Origin: Nitrospira lenta | GTDB taxonomy: Bacteria > Nitrospirota > Nitrospiria > Nitrospirales > Nitrospiraceae | Direction of reading: 5' to 3' | Assembly (NCBI GenBank): GCA_945906715.1 | Contig: CAMDRK010000016.1 | Span: forward strand, 1-18,468 | Length of the DNA stretch: 18,468 nt | In this document: positions 13,773 through 18,468 of the stretch, piece by piece | How positions within the stretch are numbered: position 1 is the first letter of the stretch | Layout: each line of letters opens with the position of its first letter | Program-made: the position numbers and the translations under genes | The notes under the pieces: generated by a model | Databases searched by the model: none | Told to the model about the DNA's origin: nothing | The model's input: only the letters and a program-made list of their open reading frames with translations

Positions 13773-14580
13773 GGCGTGGTTTATCCGCGCAATCGACCTG
13801 AAAAACGGAGCGGTCTTCCAGCCGAACAGCCGTCAGTTGCCTGCCCCATACACATCCGCTATCGATGGCAAGGAGCTGGGGTTCCATGTGCAGCCCGAGT
13901 GCCGCCCAATGGCCTGTGATGATTGTCGCGCTGGTATTGCGCCGACCGGGAATGCGAAACCAGGGAGTGAAGCCGACGGGAGTTTCGTCTGGAGAACCTG
14001 AAAAGCTCGACATCTCACCGGTTGGCGTACAGGTTCGGAGTCTGGTCAATGCACGGGTGATGCTCACGAGACGTTCGAGTCCCTTGAGCGAGGAGTTCCA
14101 TTGCAGGACCGGCCCATGAAAGAGCGCTTGAAGAAAGGTTCGATACTCTGGTCCGCGCAGTATGGTTTCTACTTCATGCGCCAGAGCCGTTGCCTCTTCA
14201 ATGGTCCATTGTGGCAGGACGCCGGCATGGACCATGAGAAATGATCCTTCACGATGATGAAGCGGCTGGCGCCTCAGCCAATCGATGAGATCGGCGCGAT
14301 CGGAGGCGGAAAGTATGTCCTGGATCGTATCTTTGGACCGAAGCGTCGTGACGCCTTCAGCTGTTGCCAGCAAAAACAGATCATGGTTTCCCAAGACGAG
14401 ACGAACGGATGTGCCAAGATTCTTGATGAACCGGAGAGTTCCCAAAGAGTCGGGGCCTCGGTTGACAAGGTCTCCAACCAGCCAAAGTCTGTCGGAGCCG
14501 GGAGTAAAAGCAATCCGGTCCAGAAGTTGTCGGAAGGAAGCAAGGCAGCCTTGGATGTCGCCGATTGCGTAGGTGGCCAT
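13765..14580 (-). CDS. apaH: Bis(5'-nucleosyl)-tetraphosphatase, symmetrical (ApaH)
   Basis: ApaH hydrolyses Ap4A to two ADP and can remove nucleoside-tetraphosphate caps from RNA. The 271-residue protein is close to the usual length and begins with the metallophosphatase motifs: YAIGDIQGC (Asp8, with the Gln10 typical of ApaH in place of His), WLVGDLVNRGPDS (Asp37) and LVLGNHDL (Asn65, His66). Later segments MVHAGVLPQW and TIITGHWAALG supply further metal-binding His residues, followed by AIDSGCVWG. Its start is the ATG at 14580 with no clear SD. It follows queF by 45 bp and overlaps the DUF309 gene, so the three are likely cotranscribed. Confidence 0.94.
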   Translation of the reverse strand: MATYAIGDIQGCLASFRQLLDRIAFTPGSDRLWLVGDLVNRGPDSLGTLRFIKNLGTSVRLVLGNHDLFLLATAEGVTTLRSKDTIQDILSASDRADLIDWLRRQPLHHREGSFLMVHAGVLPQWTIEEATALAHEVETILRGPEYRTFLQALFHGPVLQWNSSLKGLERLVSITRALTRLRTCTPTGEMSSFSGSPDETPVGFTPWFRIPGRRNTSATIITGHWAALGLHMEPQLLAIDSGCVWGRQLTAVRLEDRSVFQVDCADKPRRD

Positions 14581-14625
14581 GAGTGGGAACTTATCAGGCT
14601 TCGGGGCCTCAATGACGGAGGAGGC

Positions 14626-15042
14626 TTAAGGGTATTTCGCTTCAATGATGCTACGAAGCCCGCCACGGGCGGCGAAGGTGCCGGTCACTTTGGCCCAGAC
14701 GGGGCGGCAGGCTTTCACGATGTCGTGTAAAATTCGGTTGACTGCGTTTTCATAAAAGATACCGAGGTTTCTGTACTCATGGAGGTACATCTTCAACGAC
14801 TTCAGCTCTAGGCATTCTTTGTCCGGCATGTAGTGCACGGTGATGATGCCGAAGTCCGGAAGTCCTGTTTTCGGGCAGATCGCGGTGTACTCCGGAATCT
14901 CAATGGTGATTTCGTACCCCTTGTATTGGTTCGGAAATGTTTCGATCTCCGGCAAGGGATCGGTAATACCGCTCTTGGCATGGTCCTCGTTGTATCCGAG
15001 CTTCGTGGCCTTTGGTTTTTTCCCCACCGTTTCACGTTTCAA
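14626..15042 (-). CDS. queF: NADPH-dependent preQ0 reductase (QueF)
   Basis: QueF reduces 7-cyano-7-deazaguanine (preQ0) to preQ1 on the pathway to queuosine in tRNA. The 138-residue protein is the short, single-domain form. It has EYTAICPKTGLPDF with the nucleophile Cys56 and Asp63, and the family motif ELKSLKMY (79-86) followed by HEYRNLGIFYEN, which recognises substrate and cofactor. It uses a TTG start at 15042, with GAGGGG about 7 bp upstream on the minus strand. A GTG five codons further in is the alternative. The other queuosine genes (queC, queD, queE, tgt) are not in this window, and I see no preQ1 riboswitch ahead of it. Confidence 0.94.
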   Translation of the reverse strand: MKRETVGKKPKATKLGYNEDHAKSGITDPLPEIETFPNQYKGYEITIEIPEYTAICPKTGLPDFGIITVHYMPDKECLELKSLKMYLHEYRNLGIFYENAVNRILHDIVKACRPVWAKVTGTFAARGGLRSIIEAKYP

Positions 15043-15061
15043 GTTTTGCCCCTCATATCTT

Positions 15062-15085
15062 CAACGCCCCTTACCCCTCACCCGC
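15062..15085. repeat. Pyrimidine-rich stretch resembling the 10285-10386 repeat
   Basis: The stretch CGCCCCTTACCCCTCACCCGC and its flanks, read on the minus strand, resemble the GGGGTAA/GGGGTGAGG units of the block upstream of folD. It lies in the 56-bp gap between the MetV-like gene and queF. It may belong to a dispersed low-complexity repeat family. Confidence 0.35.
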
Positions 15086-15098
15086 ACACGTCTTTTCA

Positions 15099-15347
15099 CT
15101 AGACTTGTTTCATCCACTCCACTTGGCCGATTTTTTCCAGTTGAATGTAGAGGGTTACCCAGGGGCAAGCCATTTCCGGGTACACTTCACACAATCCCCC
15201 TTTTCGCACACCTCCGCAGGGGCCGTGGCTCATGAACTTCGGGCACTCGGCTTTGAGCGAATTATCTGGAATCGGAGGGCGCTTATGGACCCCTCCGGCG
15301 TGTTGAGCGCCTTCGTCTTCTCCCAGGATGATCACGCGTGTTGACAT
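15099..15347 (-). CDS. Stand-alone MetV-like C-terminal domain of methylenetetrahydrofolate reductase
   Basis: The 82-residue product has four cysteines in CPKFMSHGPCGG (Cys35, Cys44), GGLCEV (Cys53) and MACPWVTLYI (Cys61). This pattern matches my recollection of the C-terminal zinc-type domain of MetV and of the extension fused to some methylenetetrahydrofolate reductases. Here it stands alone with a short N-terminal lead (MSTRVIILGEDEG). The metF at 11567-12457 lacks the domain, so the two may function together. That is inference, as metF is on the other strand about 2.6 kb away. No SD precedes the ATG. A perfect 6-1-6 palindrome lies 5 bp upstream. The gene is divergent from the oxidoreductase operon. 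The conserved Cys motif argues against a chance ORF. Confidence 0.78.
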   Translation of the reverse strand: MSTRVIILGEDEGAQHAGGVHKRPPIPDNSLKAECPKFMSHGPCGGVRKGGLCEVYPEMACPWVTLYIQLEKIGQVEWMKQV

Positions 15348-15751
15348 AGGGGTCTAGTCTAGACAGGTTTTACTGAATCAGCAATCTCTCTTTCCAATTC
15401 TGTGAAATCAGCCGCCTCTTCACCTGGAGTGGAAGACTGGTGGAATGTAAGGGGTTAGGGCGAATGGCCTACAGGCCAGGACTGGGCTAGGCCTTCTTTT
15501 TAGTATGGTGGGCCTTCTGAAAAGTTGCGTTGATTATCAGGAAGTTATATTATCATTCGGCGTGTGTGCTGTTCATGAAGGTATAGACGTTTCTCATTGA
15601 CAGTCTTTTTTAGGCTTTGTTACCATATCCACTCTCTGAAGTGGATGTTCAGTCCGGTTCGTGCAGTCTCGAATTTCCGCGCTGTTGCAAATACTTGTAT
15701 CTTTCCGACAGGCAATAGATTGCCGTTGCCACGATAGAGGGAGGTGTTCCG
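15348..15751. promoter_or_regulatory. 404-bp divergent intergenic region between the MetV-like gene and porB
   Basis: No gene is visible. A perfect palindrome GTCTAG-T-CTAGAC lies at 15352-15364, 5 bp upstream of the MetV-like start. GGCCTA (15466-15471) pairs with TAGGCC (15488-15493), followed by TTCTTTTTAG, which looks terminator-like on the plus strand. TTGCGT (15525-15530) and TATTAT (15548-15553) at 17-bp spacing form one promoter candidate, and a second lies at 15597-15626. The DNA around 15500-15620 is markedly AT-richer than its surroundings. A long regulated leader ahead of porB is likely. Confidence 0.5.
15597..15626 (+). promoter_or_regulatory. Candidate sigma-70 promoter of the oxidoreductase operon
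   Basis: A consensus -35 TTGACA (15597-15602) is followed after 18 bp by TACCAT (15621-15626, four of six matches), with TG two bases before it forming an extended -10. The predicted start near 15633 gives a leader of about 120 nt before porB. Confidence 0.45.
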
Positions 15752-16654
15752 ATGAGTCTTGATTATGTAAAATTTTCCGGTGGATTTGAGAAGTTCATGC
15801 CGAAAGAATATCGGGACATGGTTGAACATGGCCCATTTGGAAAGAAAATTTCCGTCTCTCAAATGGGTAGCTTCAAGGAAATTCTTGAAGAGCACCCCAT
15901 GTGCGCTGGCTGCGCGATGACGCTGTTCATCCGGCTGGCGATCATTGCCTTCCCCAACCCGGAAGATACGATTACTGTTGGCACGGCAGGCTGTGGACGG
16001 TTAGCAATTTCACAGGCTGCGATCCCGTTTGTGTACGGTAACTATGGCGATCAGAACGGTGTCGCGAGCGGACTGTCCCGTGGGCTTCGGCTGCGGTTCG
16101 GTGATAAGCCGAAAGATGTGGTCGTTATGGCGGGAGACGGCGGAACGGCGGATATCGGTTTCCAGCAAGTGCTCCATTCCTGGTTCCGAAAGGAACGATT
16201 CACCACGATCATGCTGGACAATGAAGTGTACGGCAACACCGGCGGGCAGGAGAGCGGGATGACCAACCGTGGCGCCGTCTTGAAGATGGCTCCGTTGGGG
16301 AAGAAGTTTGAGAAGATGGACATGTTGCAAATGGCGAAGGTCGCCGGATGCGCCTACGTGGCGACGGTAGTTCCGAACAATCCCCGCCGCGTCGAGAGCG
16401 TCATCAAGAAAGCCGTGCTGATCGCCCGCGAAGTGGGCTCGACCTACATTCAAGCCTACACCTCCTGCAACATCGAGTACGCGATTCCGACCGACAAGGT
16501 GATGGAAGACGCGAAGACCGTTGAGAACGATCGGTATCAGTTCACGGAGTACGTGAGCGAGGAAGCCAAGCAGTATCTGACCGAGCGGTACGGCTATAAA
16601 GACTATCTTCCGAAGGCGGCTGCTCCTGCCGCAGCAATTCCAACCAAGGCGTAA
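15752..16654 (+). CDS. porB: 2-oxoacid (probably pyruvate) : ferredoxin oxidoreductase, beta subunit
   Basis: The beta subunit binds thiamine diphosphate and the proximal [4Fe-4S] cluster of the cytoplasmic oxidoreductase that makes or consumes 2-oxoacids with ferredoxin. The 300-residue protein has MAGDGGTADIGFQ (Asp129) through LDNEVYGNTGGQ (Asn157), the ThDP/Mg motif. Four cysteines could ligate the cluster: Cys51 and Cys54 in MCAGCAM, Cys81 in GTAGCGR and Cys239 in YTSCNIEYA, as in the family. The C terminus is Ala/Pro-rich. GGGAGG at 15739-15744 is 7 bp before the ATG. Pyruvate versus 2-oxoglutarate specificity cannot be settled from this subunit, so the por name is provisional. It opens an operon with porG, porD and porE. 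Confidence 0.9.
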   Translation: MSLDYVKFSGGFEKFMPKEYRDMVEHGPFGKKISVSQMGSFKEILEEHPMCAGCAMTLFIRLAIIAFPNPEDTITVGTAGCGRLAISQAAIPFVYGNYGDQNGVASGLSRGLRLRFGDKPKDVVVMAGDGGTADIGFQQVLHSWFRKERFTTIMLDNEVYGNTGGQESGMTNRGAVLKMAPLGKKFEKMDMLQMAKVAGCAYVATVVPNNPRRVESVIKKAVLIAREVGSTYIQAYTSCNIEYAIPTDKVMEDAKTVENDRYQFTEYVSEEAKQYLTERYGYKDYLPKAAAPAAAIPTKA

Positions 16655-16677
16655 ACGATTCGGAGGGAGATTCGGAT

Positions 16678-17391
16678 ATGGCAAAGCGCTTTAACATACG
16701 AATGGCAGGGGTTGGCGGTCAGGGTGTTGTGACAGGGTCACACATTCTGAGCACTGCAGTGATCCATGCCGGTGGTGAAAGCACGATCGTCCCATTTTAC
16801 GGGTCGGAAAAACGGATGGCGCCGGTCGAAAGCTACGTCCGTGTGTCGGACGAACCGATTTATGAAATCGGGGAAATTACCTTTCCGCATATCATTATTA
16901 TCTTCCATCCCCAAGTCATAACCCACGGCAAGTCCTATACGATGCCATTCTACTTCGGGTTGAAGGAAGATGGGATTGCGTTGATCAACAACGATGGTCC
17001 GATGAGTCTTCATCGAGATCAGCAGCGTGAGTTGGAAGAGCGCCGAGCAAAGCTCTATTATTTCCCTGCCACCAAACTGTCCCTCGAAGTTGCGGGGATG
17101 GACCTCGCGACGAACATGGCCTTGATGGGTTGCATTGGAGCGATCACGGGGCTAACTTCAGTTGAAGCGCTGGAGATGTCGGTGAAGGACCGGTTCCTTG
17201 GTAAAGGATTTGTCGTCTCCGGTGGAACCGCGGCCTTGGACAGTGTCGTTGAGCGGAAATTCAAAAAGAAGCAGGAGCTGATCGATAAAAATGTGGCGGT
17301 GATTCAGGCCGGCTGGAACTACGCAGTCGATCACGGTTGGGCTGCAACATCGGTCAAACGGTCGGAAGCCCGTGCGACCGTAAGCGCCTAA
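16678..17391 (+). CDS. porG: 2-oxoacid:ferredoxin oxidoreductase, gamma subunit
   Basis: The gamma subunit forms domain III of the oxidoreductase and contacts CoA. The 237-residue protein opens with the family hallmark RMAGVGGQGVVTGSHIL and continues with PFYGSEKRMAPVESYVRVSDEPI and the LATNMALMGCIGAITGLTSVEAL helix region. The C-terminal 40 residues (after KFKKKQELIDKN) form a lysine-rich helix and tail. GGAGGGAG at 16662-16669 precedes the ATG. It lies 23 bp after porB and 25 bp before porD, so cotranscription is clear. It has no cysteine motif for a cluster, as expected for this subunit. Confidence 0.9.
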   Translation: MAKRFNIRMAGVGGQGVVTGSHILSTAVIHAGGESTIVPFYGSEKRMAPVESYVRVSDEPIYEIGEITFPHIIIIFHPQVITHGKSYTMPFYFGLKEDGIALINNDGPMSLHRDQQRELEERRAKLYYFPATKLSLEVAGMDLATNMALMGCIGAITGLTSVEALEMSVKDRFLGKGFVVSGGTAALDSVVERKFKKKQELIDKNVAVIQAGWNYAVDHGWAATSVKRSEARATVSA

Positions 17392-17416
17392 CTAGGATTT
17401 AGCACGAAGGAGTACC

Positions 17417-17749
17417 ATGTATCTGGTAGCCAATATCAATGTCGAGATATGTGCCTCGAAGAGCTGCAAGCTCTGTACGCAATATTGTCCTGAAGCGAAT
17501 ACCATCCAGTATAGCGAAACCATGGGGACGGATAAGGGTTACAAGTACGGCACTGCCTACATAGCGGTGGATCGCTGCAAGGGTTGTGCGCTGTGCGTGT
17601 GGGTATGCGATACTATGGCAAAAAATAATGCCATTAAGATGATCATGATCGATCAATTGCCGATGGCTGCCGTTACTGATAACATTCGGTATGAAGAGAA
17701 AACCACCGTTGCAGTCCTGTCCAATCCAATGATTGTAATAGGTAACTAG
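17417..17749 (+). CDS. porD: 2-oxoacid:ferredoxin oxidoreductase, delta (ferredoxin-like) subunit
   Basis: This 110-residue subunit carries electrons between the catalytic centre and external ferredoxin. Eight cysteines make two [4Fe-4S] sites. The first, CASKSCKLCTQYCPEA, has Cys12, 17, 20 and 24, with a four-residue gap after the first Cys instead of the usual two. The second, CKGCALCVWVCDTM, has Cys54, 57, 60 and 64 with regular spacing; an Asp follows the last Cys where Pro is usual. The C-terminal 35 residues are not part of the ferredoxin fold. AAGGAG at 17407-17412 precedes the ATG. It sits within the operon, 25 bp after porG and 12 bp before the next gene. Confidence 0.88.
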   Translation: MYLVANINVEICASKSCKLCTQYCPEANTIQYSETMGTDKGYKYGTAYIAVDRCKGCALCVWVCDTMAKNNAIKMIMIDQLPMAAVTDNIRYEEKTTVAVLSNPMIVIGN

Positions 17750-17761
17750 GGAGGTACGGGA

Positions 17762-18468
17762 GTGGCAACGACGACAGATATAAGAGAACGCATCATTGTT
17801 CCTGGTCCCGCCGGGTTCCATCCTCCGTCTGCGGCTCAGTTGGGGGTCGCGCTGCCTGACCCAGGGCAGGGACTGTACTATGGGTTGCTGGAGGAGAATG
17901 AGGACAAGGTCATCGAAGAGATGGCCCGTAAAATGTTGACCAGCCCCAACGCCACGATCTTCCCAGGGCCGTTGGTGCTCTGGGCCTGGAACGAGCATGC
18001 CATTGAAAAGGCCAAGGCCGTCCTGGAAATTGCTGCCCAGATTCCTGAGGTCATGATCATCCCCATGCCGGACTATCGCCCGAAGTATCCAAAAATTGAT
18101 CCAGAAGAGGTCATCAATCCAAACCATCCCAACCTGACAATTTGGGGCAACAAGATCGAGGCCTGTATCTTCATCGGCGTGCATTGTCATTACGCCAACT
18201 TGACCTTGAAAATGATTCGTGCCGGGACGAACTGTCTCACGATGGCAATCTGCGCAGAGCAGGGGCACGAAGATGCGATGCTGACGATTCGCGATTCGGA
18301 CACGATAAAGCTGAGGAAGACTGCGCAGGTCTTCAAGCGGGTGCGTGAAGAAATGGGCATTAAATTACCGGAAAACGGTGAGAACGTGAGATTTACCGGC
18401 ACACAAACGAGAGTTCACGGTGGGAAAACTCACACCAATCCCCTCACCTTTGCGCCCGTTGCCGTGGG
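17762..18468 (+). CDS. porE: 2-oxoacid:ferredoxin oxidoreductase fifth subunit, CO-dehydrogenase beta / ACS epsilon-like (partial, runs off the window)
   Basis: The gene starts at GTG 17762, with GGGAGG at 17749-17754 seven bases upstream, and stays open to the window edge (235 codons). My translation contains LTSPNATIFPGPLVLWAW, then PEVMIIPMPDYRPKYPKID, an EACIFIGVHCHYANLTLKM segment and AGTNCLTMAICAEQGHEDA. These resemble, from memory, the CdhB-type family (CO dehydrogenase beta / acetyl-CoA synthase epsilon subunit), a Rossmann-like fold without its own metal centre. Five-subunit anabolic oxidoreductases with a subunit of this sort are known from Hydrogenobacter thermophilus. Its function in the complex is unclear to me. 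The thiamine-domain alpha subunit (porA) is not visible and is probably just past the right edge. Confidence 0.78.
   Translation, partial: MATTTDIRERIIVPGPAGFHPPSAAQLGVALPDPGQGLYYGLLEENEDKVIEEMARKMLTSPNATIFPGPLVLWAWNEHAIEKAKAVLEIAAQIPEVMIIPMPDYRPKYPKIDPEEVINPNHPNLTIWGNKIEACIFIGVHCHYANLTLKMIRAGTNCLTMAICAEQGHEDAMLTIRDSDTIKLRKTAQVFKRVREEMGIKLPENGENVRFTGTQTRVHGGKTHTNPLTFAPVAV

Noticed and set aside
14254..14730. Plus-strand frame over apaH and the queF end
   Set aside because: It overlaps two confidently identified minus-strand genes and shows no conserved motif.
17399..18268. Open minus-strand frame of 289 codons opposite porD and porE
   Set aside because: The plus strand encodes a clear two-cluster ferredoxin and the next operon gene with a good ribosome binding site. 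The antisense translation has no family features.
1..18468. CRISPR array, prophage, toxin-antitoxin or defence island
   Set aside because: I found no regularly spaced direct repeats, no integrase or phage structural gene and no known defence domain. The repeats present are palindromic intergenic elements.

Overview
The window looks like a chromosomal segment of a Nitrospira-type bacterium (Nitrospirota). The lineage call is an inference. It rests on a multi-subunit 2-oxoacid:ferredoxin oxidoreductase operon of the Hydrogenobacter/Nitrospira kind (beta, gamma, two-cluster ferredoxin, and a CdhB-like fifth subunit), on moderately GC-rich DNA, and on gene-sparse junctions filled with imperfect palindromes. 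Almost all genes are core metabolism. I see no integrase, transposase, phage gene, CRISPR array, tRNA or rRNA.

Layout. (1) 1-18: probable last codons of rpmF. A 185-bp inverted-repeat element (18-202) follows. (2) 365-6650, + strand: fatty-acid and phospholipid initiation (plsX, fabH), then fabD, fabG, acpP, fabF and rnc. Together they take malonyl-CoA from malonyl-ACP through one elongation cycle; rnc is a frequent passenger downstream of acpP-fabF. (3) 6714-7961, + strand: two tandem exported cyclophilins, one with a cleavable signal peptide and one lipoprotein. (4) 8110-10157, - strand: an exported beta-propeller protein, translationally coupled to a Cys/His-rich unknown protein, then a PilZ-domain protein. 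A large palindrome (8014-8113) separates this group from the cyclophilins. (5) 10484-13245, + strand: folD, metF and panB, three enzymes sharing 5,10-methylene-tetrahydrofolate. A second copy of the hairpin element sits between folD and metF. (6) 13257-15347, - strand: a DUF309 protein, apaH, queF and a small orphan protein resembling the C-terminal zinc/Cys domain of MetV-type methylenetetrahydrofolate reductases. (7) 15752 to the right edge, + strand: oxidoreductase operon porB-porG-porD-porE; porE is cut by the window end and no alpha subunit is visible.

How the genes fit together. The oxidoreductase would carboxylate acetyl-CoA or succinyl-CoA with reduced ferredoxin, as in a reductive TCA cycle, feeding acetyl units to the fatty-acid genes. 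The folate genes handle one-carbon units for methionine, purine and pantothenate/CoA synthesis. CoA in turn supplies the phosphopantetheine arm of the ACP encoded here.

Most notable: (a) two copies of a long hairpin (51-145 and 11352-11450) whose apical halves are almost identical while their basal stems differ in sequence but are each self-complementary, a covariation-like pattern; (b) the stand-alone 82-residue MetV-C-like protein divergent from the por operon, with a metF lacking that domain about 2.6 kb away; (c) an uncharacterised exported propeller plus Cys/His-rich protein pair.
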